Origin: Mycobacterium sp.
Lineage (GTDB): Bacteria > Actinomycetota > Actinomycetes > Mycobacteriales > Mycobacteriaceae
Reading direction: 5' to 3'
NCBI GenBank assembly: GCA_023264765.1
Contig: JAHFVC010000009.1
Location: forward strand, 1-43,971
DNA: 43,971 nucleotides
Below, one piece after another: positions 1-8,049 of the stretch. Position numbers and translations under genes: made by a program. The notes below the pieces were generated by a model, which was given only the letters and a program-made list of their open reading frames with translations, made no database searches and was not told the origin of the DNA. Every line of letters starts with the position of its first letter. Within the stretch, counting starts at the first letter, position 1.

Positions 1-644
1 ATGTATTTCGGTATCGGCTACGCGGTGAATCGGGTCAACTCCGATCCGGATCTGGCCGGGCTCATCATCACCGGTACCGCCGATGTGTTCGCGCCGGGCG
101 GCGATCTCGGGGGTGGTGGAGCCGACCAGTGAATGGACTTCGGATCGATGTCGATGGACTCCGTGCTGCCGTTCGACACTTTGCGAACCTCAGGCAAGCC
201 AGTGGTGTCGGCGGTCAACGGGCTGTGCCAGGGCGGGGGCTTGATGATCGCCATGTGCAATGACATGGCGGTCGTCAGCGACCACGCGACGTTCCGGATA
301 CCGGAACTGTTCAGGGGCATTGCCGACACCTACTACAGCCAGATGCTCGCTCGGGTCATCGGGCCGGTCCGCACGCGATCTCATGCTGACTGGCCGCGTC
401 GTGTCCGGCGAGGAGCCCGCCGAGTGGGGTCTGGTCGCACGGGTGGTGCCGCACGAGAGCCTGATTGATTCGGCACGCGAAATCCTTGCGCAGTGCTGCC
501 GGACAGCACCTGCCGCACGCGGCGTGGTCAAGTCCAGCCTCGACAGTTACCTGGGCCTCTACGACCGCATCGGGATGAAGTCCAGCTTGCGGGCTCCAGA
601 GGCGGCGCAAGGATTTCGGGCCTTCAAGGACCGTCGCTCCCCCA
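1..644 (+). pseudogene. Enoyl-CoA hydratase (crotonase) pseudogene, 5' end outside window
   Basis: This is a decayed crotonase-fold hydratase. Read across two frames, it aligns along its length with the intact 270-residue paralogue at 38475-39287, starting at about residue 42 of that protein (MYFGIGYAV versus MYFGIRYAV). Two lesions are visible. A TGA at 130-132 stands where the paralogue has Trp (ADQ*MDFGS versus SDDWMKWGS). A one-base loss near 375 moves the reading from GPVRT into the frame of RDLMLTGRVV. The crotonase oxyanion segments APGGDLGGG and NGLCQGGGL are still recognisable. Homology stops at KDRRSP, exactly where the IS5-family inverted repeat begins at 645. The track ORFs at 133-468 and 260-769 are pieces of this one dead gene. 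Confidence 0.85.
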
Positions 645-663
645 GGGTGTGTCTCCTAAATGG
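645..663 (+). repeat. Left terminal inverted repeat of the IS5-family element
   Basis: This 19-base end matches the reverse complement of 1590-1608 at 15 of 19 positions. It directly follows the last hydratase-like codon. Confidence 0.7.
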
Positions 664-1561
664 CGTGCCCACGGGATGCAGGCGCCGAGTACGACGCGGC
701 CCGGTAGGCGATAGCGAGTTTGTCGTAGCGAGTGGCCAGCCCGCGCCCTTGTTTGAGCAGTGCGAATGATCGTTCGACGAGATTGCGCTGTTTGTAGTGG
801 ATCTCGTCGAGTACCGGTGGCCGACCGCCGGCACTGCCGCGGCGTTTCCGGGCGGTGCTCTCATCGGTCTTCTGCGGAATGACCGCGGTGATCTTGCATC
901 CAACCAAAAGTCGCCGGGTGACCCCGTTGGAGTAAGCCCGATCGGCAATCACCGCATCGGGGCGCGAACGGGCCCGTCCGCGGTAGCGGCACCAAGATGT
1001 CATCGAGCACCTCGGCCAGCGTTGCGCCGACGTTGCGCTGGCCGCCGATGACCACCGCGGCCAACGGGCGGCCGCGGCCGTCGACGGCGGTGTGGATCTT
1101 GGGTTGCCAACCCGCCTCGTGACCTCCCGATGCTGTGACCTGCGGGTTCACACTCGTACAGAGGAAGATTCGTGTAATTCGACCCAGCCCCTTGTGTCCT
1201 GATCAGGTCGGGTCGTATTTGTCGCGTGCTGATGAGCCCGGTTGATAGTGGCGTCCACCGACACCGACCAGTCCAACCGACCGTCGGCGTCAGCGGTCGC
1301 CAACAACGCCATCAGCACCCGATCCGGTTCCGTGACCGGCGTAACGCCGATGCCGTTTCCACACCGTCCGCCACGGCGCGAACTCCGAACGCGGCAAGTC
1401 ACGCCACTGAATCCCGGTGCGGTACCGATATACGAAGCCTTCGATCACGCGCCGGTCATCACCGAACGGACTACCGCGACGCGCTCATTAGAGGGCAGTA
1501 ACCCCGAAATCAACTCCCACTGAGCATCATTGAAGAACCGATACCGCGAGGCCGTAGACAC
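656..1561 (-). pseudogene. IS5-family DDE transposase, multiply frameshifted
   Basis: Joining several minus-strand frames gives one IS5-type transposase. The N-terminus is RYRFFNDAQWELISGLLPSNE, from a likely GTG start at 1561. It continues in other frames as GDDRRVIEGFVYRYRTGIQWRDLP, then DGRLDWSVSVDATINRAHQH (first catalytic Asp), KIHTAVDGRGRPLAAVV, DAVIADRAYSN (second Asp), and RNLVERSFALLKQGRGLATRYDKLAIAYRAA (catalytic Glu). At least four frame changes are needed, so the protein cannot be made. ORFs 656-1003, 861-1151, 1148-1402 and 1445-1690 are fragments of it. Confidence 0.85.
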
Positions 1562-1589
1562 CCCAACAGCATCGCCTCGACACCGACAC

Positions 1590-1608
1590 CCATTTGAGAT
1601 ACACGCCC
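1590..1608 (-). repeat. Right terminal inverted repeat of the IS5-family element
   Basis: CCATTTGAGATACACGCCC is the partner of the left end at 645-663 (15 of 19 matches). It lies about 30 bases upstream of the transposase start. The 160 bases between it and the GH1 stop codon hold nothing I recognise. Confidence 0.7.
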
Positions 1609-1769
1609 TAGGTGCCGCATCCGCAATACCATCCACGCGCTCGTCGAAACAACGCGTCCCATATCTTGGCCCGGGCACTACCGGCTTCAAGTCGAAACGC
1701 TCATGGCCAGGCCCGGTCAGTGTTCAGAGCGGAGGCAATCCTGGGGTCCACACTGCGTCGAGGCTTGCG

Positions 1770-3137
1770 TCATCTCAGCACAGCGACCGGTCCGTTCGGA
1801 TCCAGCGGTGCGCAACTGTCATGACCGACGGTTGTCGAGCAATGCGCCGCGGGAAGCACCGGCCGGTACCCCGGGGGCGTACCACCGTCGCGGATGATCT
1901 GGTTGTAGGTTTGCACGGCATCGGTAGGCATGCGCTTCAATGCCGGATCCCGCAATGCGTCGACGGTGTACAGGCCGAATCGTGGCTGGTAGCTTCCCCA
2001 TTCGTAGTTGTCGACCAGCGACCAGTAGTTGTATCCGATGATCGGGATGCCGTCGGATTTGGCCCGCTGCAGCCAGAACACGGTGTCGGAGAGGTACTGC
2101 GAGCGGGTCACCCGATCGGCTCGCGGTTTGCCGTTGTCTGTGACCATCCCGTTCTCGACAACGTAGATGGGCAGACCCGGATAGCGTTGCGCGTAATGGC
2201 GTGCCACGTAGTAGATGTCCTCGGGCTGCATTTTGATGTTCCATCGCTCGATCAAGCTCTGGGCCGATGCCGGGTTGTCCTGAGCCGTTCCGGTGTAGTA
2301 GTCGAACCCCAGGTAGTCGAGACTATCCTTGACGCGATCGAAGAACGACCATTCGCTGTGCTTGGCCTCGGAGCCGGCCAGCTGAGCCAAAACATCGGGC
2401 GAGATGTAGGCCTCGTTGGTCGTGACTTTGGCGCCTGGATCGGCGTCGTGGGCCGCGCGGTACACTCCCCGGTGAGCCTCAGCCACCCGATCGAGGAACT
2501 TATCGAATTCGCCGTTTTGAATCGCGCCGGTCCGCACCTCCATCGCTCCGAAGACTACTGGTTCGTTGATGCTCACCCACAGAACACCCTGTCCCGCATA
2601 GCGTTTCGTGATCGCCCCAGCGAATTCTTCAAACAGTCCGATGTTGTTCACGAACCCGCCCCGGTCGGCGACCCACCCGGGATACACCCAGTGCATCAGC
2701 GTGATCATCGGCGTCATACCGTACTTGCGCAGCGTTGCCATCACATCGTCGTAGTAGGCAAGCTCCCGCTCATCCCACTTCCCCGGCTCGGGCATCACCC
2801 GCGCCCATTCCACTCCGAATCGGAAAGTGTTGATGCCCATGGCATGGGCATTGGCGATGTCTTCGTGGTAGCGGTGCCGGAAATCAACCGCTTTGCGGTA
2901 CGGCTCAACTGTGCCGGTGCCGAGTGGATCGCGTTGCGTTGGCTTGCCTGCAGCGCGTTCGACATATCTACGCCAATTGCTATCGGGCGCAACACCTTCA
3001 ACCTGATACCCGGCGGTCGCAGTCCCCCAGTAGAAGCCGCGATCCGACCGTGAGCCGCCGACAGCCCCGTCTTGCGGCGAACTACACGCCGACAGACCGA
3101 AGGTGAAGGCAGAAGCGAGCACCAAGAGATTTATCAT
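1770..3137 (-). CDS. GH1-family beta-glycosidase, predicted lipoprotein
   Basis: This is a family 1 glycoside hydrolase of the beta-glucosidase type, a retaining enzyme. The acid/base Glu lies in SINEPVV and the nucleophile Glu in VVENGMV. The typical N-terminal GTATAGYQVEG and C-terminal YWSLVDNYEWGSYQPRFGLY segments are present. The track ORF opens at a TTG (3182). I prefer the ATG at 3137, because it gives MINLLVLASAFTFGLSAC, a short signal peptide ending in a lipobox (LSAC), with GAAGTGAAG just upstream. That predicts a lipid-anchored enzyme outside the membrane, acting on beta-glucosides or similar sugars. It lies 37 bases downstream of a TetR gene on the same strand and is probably co-transcribed with it. 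The catalytic elements look complete; the substrate is unknown. Confidence 0.88.
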   Translation of the reverse strand: MINLLVLASAFTFGLSACSSPQDGAVGGSRSDRGFYWGTATAGYQVEGVAPDSNWRRYVERAAGKPTQRDPLGTGTVEPYRKAVDFRHRYHEDIANAHAMGINTFRFGVEWARVMPEPGKWDERELAYYDDVMATLRKYGMTPMITLMHWVYPGWVADRGGFVNNIGLFEEFAGAITKRYAGQGVLWVSINEPVVFGAMEVRTGAIQNGEFDKFLDRVAEAHRGVYRAAHDADPGAKVTTNEAYISPDVLAQLAGSEAKHSEWSFFDRVKDSLDYLGFDYYTGTAQDNPASAQSLIERWNIKMQPEDIYYVARHYAQRYPGLPIYVVENGMVTDNGKPRADRVTRSQYLSDTVFWLQRAKSDGIPIIGYNYWSLVDNYEWGSYQPRFGLYTVDALRDPALKRMPTDAVQTYNQIIRDGGTPPGYRPVLPAAHCSTTVGHDSCAPLDPNGPVAVLR

Positions 3138-3174
3138 CGACTTCACTTCAAAACCATACACTGCTCTGTTTGTC

Positions 3175-3756
3175 TTAGGCAAGGAGCCTCTGCCACACCG
3201 CGCGGACGTGGTCGCCCATGTCGATGGACGGGTCGGACATCCATTGGATATGGATGCCGTCAGCCGCCGAAATCAGTGCGGTAGCGGCGAAATGAGCATC
3301 GACATGCGATGGTATGGTCCCGCAGGGCTGCCGCCGTGTGATGTATTCGGCGATCACACCGCGGATGTTGTCGTACCGCTCCCGCAAATACGTCGCGGCC
3401 GGATGAGAGGGATCGACGGCGGCGGCCGCCGCCAATGACAGATAGACGGTCCCTGATCCTGGCTTTCTGGCTTTGTCCGCCATCACTTGGGCCAGTGCTT
3501 CACCGGGGTCGATATCGGCTGCCGAATTCCGGTACCACTCGCCGAGTTTGGCGTCATCGTCGCGCTGTAGCTCGGTGAGCAGTACATCGCGGGTCGGGAA
3601 GTAGTGCATCAGGCCGGCGAGGCTTATGTTGGCTTCCTTCGCGATTGCCCTCATCGACGCGCCGGCCTCTCCGTCGCGTTCGAGGAGCGCAAGTGCGGCG
3701 AATTTGATCTCGGCACATTTGGCCTTCCCTTTGGGGTACCGTCCTGCAGTTGACAT
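3175..3756 (-). CDS. TetR-family regulator upstream of the GH1 gene
   Basis: This 193-residue TetR repressor has an N-terminal helix-turn-helix: FAALALLERDGEAGASMRAIAKEANISLAGLMHYFPTRDVLL. The C-terminal part (about residues 60-193) is an alpha-helical ligand and dimer domain ending in ADGIHIQWMSDPSIDMGDHVRAVWQRLLA, as in many sugar or catabolic TetR proteins. Its stop lies inside the longer TTG-started version of the GH1 ORF and 37 bases before the preferred GH1 start. The two genes probably form one autoregulated operon in which this protein controls the glycosidase. The ligand cannot be inferred. Confidence 0.85.
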   Translation of the reverse strand: MSTAGRYPKGKAKCAEIKFAALALLERDGEAGASMRAIAKEANISLAGLMHYFPTRDVLLTELQRDDDAKLGEWYRNSAADIDPGEALAQVMADKARKPGSGTVYLSLAAAAAVDPSHPAATYLRERYDNIRGVIAEYITRRQPCGTIPSHVDAHFAATALISAADGIHIQWMSDPSIDMGDHVRAVWQRLLA

Positions 3757-3837
3757 GGCCAGAGGCTAGCCGACCGAAACATCAGTCCAGCACAGGATGA
3801 GGCTGGCGAACGTTTCGTCTCGACGAACATCGATCCG

Positions 3838-4137
3838 GCCGTACCGCTGCCAGCTCGATCCACCGCGGCCGAGGCCGTGATGGATGCGGATGTCGTGATT
3901 CTGTCCATCCCGCTCAACCGCCTTTAGGGGGTCGCGCCGCTGTTCACCGTTGTGCCAGCCGAGACCGTTGTCATAGACGCCTCGAACTACTACCCGGCGC
4001 GCGACAGCCGGATCAAGGCCATCGAAGGTGTTCAGGTCGAGAGCCTTTGGGTAAAAGAACAGTTGAGCCGCCCAGTGGTCAAGGCTTGGAACGCGGTCGG
4101 TTCGGACTCCTTCGCGCGCGAAGACAACCCGCCGCTA
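3838..4137 (+). pseudogene. Remnant of an F420/NADP-oxidoreductase-like gene
   Basis: The plus frame reads VPLPARSTAAEAVMDADVVILSIPLNRL*GVAPLFTVVPAETVVIDASNYYPARDSRIKAIEGVQVESLWVKEQLSRPVVKAWNAVGSDSFAREDNPP. It aligns with residues from about 50 to 140 of the intact protein at 20318-21064 (LILSTPLNRIPDIAPI..TVVIDTSNYYPVRDSQIQAIEDGQIESHWVAEQLGRPVVKAWNAIGSGSF). A TAG at 3925-3927 interrupts it. The Rossmann GxGxxG N-terminus and everything after SFAREDNPP are missing. ORF 3952-4287 is the part after the stop. The flanks to 4348 show nothing recognisable. Confidence 0.8.
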
Positions 4138-4348
4138 GCTGGGTGCATCCCGAACTGCAGCTGGCAGGTCTGCTCTGAATCACCAACGCAGTTGGATGGA
4201 TACACCATCATCCCACCGTGGAATCCAACCAATGGTGCACCACGCTGGGGGCCTCTCGCAGCCTTGCAGCCATGTCAGCGGCTGTAGCGACACGGACGCG
4301 CCACGAACATCCTCACGGTCCGCGATCTTGAGCGGATGAATTCTCGCG

Positions 4349-4368
4349 GGTCAGGAGTCAACCTGACC
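4349..4368. terminator. Candidate terminator hairpin downstream of the CMD gene
   Basis: GGTCAGG-AGTCAA-CCTGACC is a perfect 7-bp stem with a 6-base loop. A second small hairpin GGGG-TGTAG-CCCC (4369-4381) abuts it. Both lie within 46 bases downstream of the minus-strand CMD stop at 4395. There is no U-tract on either side, which is common in mycobacteria. Confidence 0.45.
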
Positions 4369-4394
4369 GGGGTGTAGCCCCTCTGGCGTATTGT

Positions 4395-5198
4395 TCAGAT
4401 CCTTGGAGGGCGATCTTCGAGGTTGTCGGCTACCAGAAGTAGAAGATCGTCGAGGCGCCTTGCAAGGTTCCACCCGGCATAGCCGGCAAAGTGGACTACC
4501 AGTTCCTCTAGCTCGCGGCGGGTCATGTCCTTCTGGCTGAGGGCAGCTCGCAGATGTTCGATCGCCTCCTCGTCGATGGCGGTCGACGCGGCGCCGCAGA
4601 TGCTGATGATGCGACGGTCTCGGCGGGTGAGATGCCGCTGCCGACTCCAGACTTCGCCGTACAGGTAATCCAGACAGGCGAGGCTTCGAAAAGGAGTAGA
4701 TGCTGTCGGTGGCGCGGTTCCGTGGATCTGCTCATAGACCGCGGCGCCGCGTTGCCGCCGGGAGTGGTCGTCTGTAGGTCCGGCCGACAGCTCGAAGTCC
4801 GGCGGGGTCAACTCGCCACCGTCCTCCTGAGTGATCTTGAAATTCGCCGCCATTCCATATGCTTGCATCACAGAGGCCTTGGGGCAGCCGAGCTGCGTGG
4901 CGAAATGGAGCACGAACTCGTCGAATTCGCTGTAGGTAATGTCGCCACTCTTCAAAGCCGCATAGATGTGCGTCTCGATCGCCGGAAGCGCGCCTGCCGC
5001 TCCGACACAGGTCAGCGTAATCCAGCGGCGATCTCTGGGCGTGAGGACACCACGGCGCCAGAGTTCACCGAAAACGAAGTTGAGTACCCCGGATTCGATG
5101 AAGGCGCCGACGGGCTCCAGACTAATGACTTGCATGATGCGCTCGTACTCGGATCGGGCGACCGCGTGGCGCTCCTCGCGAGACAACCATTCGGCCAT
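4395..5198 (-). CDS. Tandem carboxymuconolactone-decarboxylase (CMD)-domain protein, copy 1
   Basis: This 267-residue protein carries two CMD/AhpD-like helical repeats. Repeat 1 (about residues 30-115) reads LTPRDRRWITLTCVG..AIETHIYAALKSGDITYSEFDEFVLHFATQLGCPKAS. Repeat 2 (about 170-250) reads LTRRDRRIISICGAA..AIEHLRAALSQKDMTRRELEELVVHFAGYAGWNLA. Neither has the CxxC of AhpD peroxidases, so a lyase or isomerase role fits better than peroxide reduction. The 245-residue protein at 8088-8825 has the same double layout. The gene lies 31 bases downstream of a truncated TetR gene on the same strand. The substrate is unknown; an aromatic or steroid-like catabolic intermediate is an inference from the neighbours. 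Confidence 0.75.
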   Translation of the reverse strand: MAEWLSREERHAVARSEYERIMQVISLEPVGAFIESGVLNFVFGELWRRGVLTPRDRRWITLTCVGAAGALPAIETHIYAALKSGDITYSEFDEFVLHFATQLGCPKASVMQAYGMAANFKITQEDGGELTPPDFELSAGPTDDHSRRQRGAAVYEQIHGTAPPTASTPFRSLACLDYLYGEVWSRQRHLTRRDRRIISICGAASTAIDEEAIEHLRAALSQKDMTRRELEELVVHFAGYAGWNLARRLDDLLLLVADNLEDRPPRI

Positions 5199-5229
5199 GA
5201 GACTCCTTCTTCCGCAGTCACAGCTGTGC

Positions 5230-5523
5230 TCATAAGCGCGCAGCCCAGTTCGCTATCGCGGGACCTGCCCCGTCGGCGGCGTCTTGCGCTTCTACAGAGA
5301 CCGGAGCTTCGAGAAACCCGACTATCCCGTCGAGCAGGCTGGCGACTTCAACGGCGAACAACATGCCTTTGGAGCCGACATGGTATTGGTCGACGGAGTT
5401 GTTTGCGTTGCCGGCGGCGGCAGCGATCTTGCGTAGCGACACCCCATCGAGGCCATGCTCGGCGAACAACCGCTCGGCGGGGCGCACGATCTGTTCCTTC
5501 GTCGACGGCGCGACCACAGGCAT
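5230..5523 (-). pseudogene. TetR regulator with an in-frame internal deletion
   Basis: The 97-residue ORF begins as a normal TetR N-terminus (TKEQIVRPAERLFAEHGLDGVSLRKIAAAAGNANNSVDQYHVGSK). It then jumps straight to GMLFAVEVASLLDGIVGFLEAPVSVEAQDA. In the full-length relative at 7323-8012 the matching pieces, QYHFGSKQGL and SSYALHVSAFLDGVVALLAAPPSPETLAAL, are about 140 residues apart. So the helix-turn-helix and the very C-terminus remain, while the ligand and dimerisation core is gone without a frame change. It may be dead, or it may be a small DNA-binding stub. It lies between the CMD gene and the divergent SnoaL/SDR genes, the place of a local regulator. Confidence 0.75.
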
Positions 5524-5562
5524 GAGCCGATCGAATCACCCTGGATTTGTGAAGTCAACTGC

Positions 5563-5589
5563 CTTAGAGTTCAGCTATCCGACTTAGAG
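5563..5589. promoter_or_regulatory. Candidate TetR operator, copy 1
   Basis: CTTAGAGTTCAG (5563-5574) is identical to 8052-8063 in front of the second TetR/CMD module. A further GACTTAGAG (5581-5589) repeats the half-site (compare 8050-8058). The region separates the truncated TetR from the SnoaL-like gene, as expected for a divergent operator. It is inferred from repetition and position only. Confidence 0.45.
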
Positions 5590-5593
5590 GACA

Positions 5594-6037
5594 ATGGTGC
5601 ACAGCGACGACATACAAAAGATCAAGAACCTGGTGTACACATACTCCGAACTGCTCGACACCGGCGACCTTGACGGGCTTGGCCGGCTGTTCGCACACGC
5701 GGTGGTGCGAATGGCGGGTTCTGACAACGAGTTGCGTGGAGCCGACGCGGTACGCGGGCTCATCGCGCAGACGGTGCAGCTCTACGACGGCATCCCCAGG
5801 ACCAAACATGTGACCACAAATCTGATCGTGGAGACAGACCCCAGGGGTGTAACCGCATCAACGCGGTCATATTATGTTGCACTACAGAGTCTTTCGTCGA
5901 CTTCACTGCAGCCCATCCTGGCCGGCCGATGGCACGACCGGTTCGAGAAGGTCAACGGCGATTGGCGTTTCGTCGAGCGAACAATCTACAACGATCTTGT
6001 CGGCGATATCAGTCGTCACATCAAGGGCGGCACCTGA
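5594..6037 (+). CDS. SnoaL/NTF2-like family protein
   Basis: This 147-residue protein fits the SnoaL-like NTF2 fold. It opens with helices (IQKIKNLVYTYSELLDTGDLDGLGRLFAHAVVRM), followed by strands with HVTTNLIVETDPRGVTASTRSYYVALQ and the typical GRWHDRFEKVNGDWRFVERTIYNDLVGD end. Members include cyclases, ketosteroid-isomerase-like enzymes and hydratases; the reaction cannot be fixed here. The ATG at 5594 is only three bases from GAGG, so the adjacent GTG at 5597 is an equally good start. The stop overlaps the ATG of the next SDR (TGATG), so the two are translationally coupled. Confidence 0.75.
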   Translation: MVHSDDIQKIKNLVYTYSELLDTGDLDGLGRLFAHAVVRMAGSDNELRGADAVRGLIAQTVQLYDGIPRTKHVTTNLIVETDPRGVTASTRSYYVALQSLSSTSLQPILAGRWHDRFEKVNGDWRFVERTIYNDLVGDISRHIKGGT

Positions 6038-6873
6038 TGACATCGGTCGGGATCGTCACCGGCGCGGGCCGCGGGATGGGCAGAGCCTGCGCCGCGCGTC
6101 TGATGGGGACGGTCGACGTGCTGCTACTGGTCGACCGGGACGAACGTGCGCTTGAGGCCGCAGCATCTCCGCCCGGCACAACGCCGACTACCGTTGTCCC
6201 GTTCCCGCTCGACATCACCGACTCGGCCGGACTCGAGCATTTGGCCAAACGAGTGAACGAACTCGGGCCCTTACGCGCGGTTGCTCACGCCGCGGGGATC
6301 TCCCCGACCATGGCGCAGTGGCAACAGGTTCTCGAAATCGACCTCGTCGGCACCGCCCGGCTTCTCAAAGCCGTGGGGCCGGCGGTGGGAAACGGTACCG
6401 CGATCGTGTGCTTCTCATCGATCGCCGCTGCGTTCGTAGCCGATGTCGACCCTGCCATCGACGCCGCACTCGACGACCCTCTTCACCCCGACTTCTTCGA
6501 ACGATTGGATGCCGCAGTGGGACTGGGGTCGAAGGAGTCGGGTGCAGCTTATGCCTGGGCCAAGCGCGGCGTTCAGCGACTCGTACAGCGCGAGGCCGTT
6601 CGGCTCGGGCGCCGCGGCGCCCGAATCTGCGCTGTCTCGCCGGGAATCATCGACACCCCGATGGGACGCCAAGAGGCAAACGCCCGCCCAGTCAACAACT
6701 ATCTCTGCGAGCAGACGCCGATGGGTCGCGAAGGACATGCTGACGAAGTCGCCGCAGTGGTCGCATTCCTGCTCTCAGACGCCGCCAGCTTCGTCAGCGG
6801 CATTGACCTCACAGTAGATGGCGGCCTGGTCGCCGCCCTTCGCGCCGGTGCCGTCGACGGAGCACGGGCGTAG
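6037..6873 (+). CDS. Short-chain dehydrogenase/reductase (SDR)
   Basis: This is a 278-residue SDR starting MTSVGIVTGAGRGMGRACA, which carries the NAD(P) TGxxxGxG motif. The catalytic residues fit: Ser in VCFSSIAAA and Tyr/Lys in AAYAWAKRGV. The end, AAVVAFLLSDAASFVSGIDLTVDGG, is the usual SDR tail. The usual NNAG motif appears as HAAG. The track ORF begins upstream at 5929 inside the SnoaL gene; ATG 6037 is chosen because it overlaps that gene's stop and places the Rossmann motif at residue 8. It probably oxidises or reduces a hydroxyl/keto group in the same pathway as the SnoaL protein. The segment between Ser and Tyr is longer than usual (about 40 residues). Confidence 0.85.
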   Translation: MTSVGIVTGAGRGMGRACAARLMGTVDVLLLVDRDERALEAAASPPGTTPTTVVPFPLDITDSAGLEHLAKRVNELGPLRAVAHAAGISPTMAQWQQVLEIDLVGTARLLKAVGPAVGNGTAIVCFSSIAAAFVADVDPAIDAALDDPLHPDFFERLDAAVGLGSKESGAAYAWAKRGVQRLVQREAVRLGRRGARICAVSPGIIDTPMGRQEANARPVNNYLCEQTPMGREGHADEVAAVVAFLLSDAASFVSGIDLTVDGGLVAALRAGAVDGARA

Positions 6874-7322
6874 GCCTCGTCCCGCCAAGTCACTTCCGTA
6901 AAACCCGTTGAATCCCGGAGAATTTCGAAGCGCTCCAGCGTCAAGCCGACGCGGAGCTACCCGTCGTCATCGATCGGGCAGGACCTCATGCACAGGTGGG
7001 CATACACCTATGCGCGGGTCTCGGTCTACCAGCCAATGATCATTTCCTCGTGCGGGAATCCCGCTTCTCTTCAACCAATTCCCGACCAACGACAGTGCGG
7101 GCGTCTCACGCAAGTGTCAGACATTCGACATCGAGGCTGGCGCCGCAGAGGGTGTAAATGAGGTTCTCCAACCACTTCGGGACGTCCGGCCATGCGCTGA
7201 CGATATAGTCGCACTCCTCGGCGATCCCCGAGCGAAGTCGCGTTCTGCTTCGTGTCAGGCACCTTCGCCATTACCGTATCCGATCGATCCTTCAGCTCAC
7301 GGCGGGTTGCCGACTGCCCACT
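6874..7322. other. Intergenic region with a possible gene remnant
   Basis: There is no intact gene in these 449 bases. On the minus strand at 7106-7216 a frame reads ECDYIVSAWPDVPKWLENLIYTLCGASLDVECLTLA followed by a stop. The composition looks like the end of a real protein, but I do not recognise the family and its upstream part is missing. The rest shows nothing I can support. Confidence 0.35.
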
Positions 7323-8012
7323 TCACGGCATCACCCTCAAATTGGGACGTTCCTGCTTGGCCCCTTTGAGCGCCGCGAGTGTTTCTGGAGAGGGCGGCGC
7401 AGCGAGCAGTGCAACCACGCCGTCCAGGAATGCGCTGACGTGAAGTGCATATGAACTGGTAGCCGTCCCAAACGTCAAGGCGCGATGGCGATCAGCGCAG
7501 GCGTGCACGCACATTGCGGAGACTTGATGAATACGATTGTCCCTCACTGGTTGTGGCACATGGTCAATCAGTGCGCCCACCCGGTCGACATAATCCTGGT
7601 GGGATTCCTCGTGCTCCGCGGGCAGCGTGGCGAGCGGACTAATTGTGGAGTCATAGCGCAAGAGCTGCTCGAGGAACGGTAGATAGAAACAGTTTTCGTC
7701 CTCGGCTAGCTCAATCAAGGGCAGCAGATGTGCCTCGACAACCTGCCGCAGATCGTCGATGGACGCACGTGCTCGCAGCAGCCGCCGACGGCGGGTGAGG
7801 TAGTCCAGGCGGTTCGACAGGATGGCCTCAATCAGACCCTGCTTCGAGCCAAAGTGATATTGCACGGCCGACTTATTGGCTGTACCCGCCTCGGTTCCGA
7901 TCTGGCGCAGCGGCACACCATCGAGTCCCCGCTGCGCAAAGAGCCGCTCCGCAGTGAGCACGAGTTGCTGTTTAGGCGACGACCCAACAGGAACAGGCAT
8001 CAACTCAGGCAT
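7323..8012 (-). CDS. TetR-family regulator of the second CMD/SDR module
   Basis: This is a full-length TetR protein of about 229 residues. The helix-turn-helix lies in LTAERLFAQRGLDGVPLRQIGTEAGTANKSAVQYHFGSKQGLIEAIL. A long helical C-domain ends with VSAFLDGVVALLAAPPSPETLAALKGAK. The track ORF extends to 8309 only because the upstream sequence, antisense to the CMD gene, happens to be open. ATG 8012 (MPELMPVPVG) or ATG 8000 (MPVPVG) is the realistic start. The gene is divergent from the CMD gene at 8088, with a candidate operator between. It is the intact counterpart of the deleted TetR at 5230-5523. Confidence 0.87.
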   Translation of the reverse strand: MPELMPVPVGSSPKQQLVLTAERLFAQRGLDGVPLRQIGTEAGTANKSAVQYHFGSKQGLIEAILSNRLDYLTRRRRLLRARASIDDLRQVVEAHLLPLIELAEDENCFYLPFLEQLLRYDSTISPLATLPAEHEESHQDYVDRVGALIDHVPQPVRDNRIHQVSAMCVHACADRHRALTFGTATSSYALHVSAFLDGVVALLAAPPSPETLAALKGAKQERPNLRVMP

Positions 8013-8049
8013 ACAACCAGGATCCCATACTGGACAGATTAAGTCTGTC

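Larger units (their letters stand above)
645..1608 (-). mobile_element. IS5-family insertion sequence, about 964 bp, inactive
   Basis: The element is bounded by imperfect 19-base terminal inverted repeats. The left end reads GGGTGTGTCTCCTAAATGG; the reverse complement of the right end reads GGGCGTGTATCTCAAATGG, matching at 15 of 19 positions. Between them lies one minus-strand transposase broken by several frameshifts. The length fits a small IS5-family element. I see no convincing target-site duplication next to the ends. It sits at the point where the hydratase pseudogene loses homology, so it probably landed in that gene. The family follows from the transposase; the ends follow from the repeats. 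Confidence 0.75.

Noticed and set aside
1530-3053. 507-residue plus-strand ORF
   Set aside because: It is antisense to the IS5 end and the GH1 gene, whose minus-strand protein carries full family motifs; the plus translation has no recognisable domain.
4554-5525. 323-residue plus-strand ORF
   Set aside because: It is a shadow of the CMD and truncated TetR genes.
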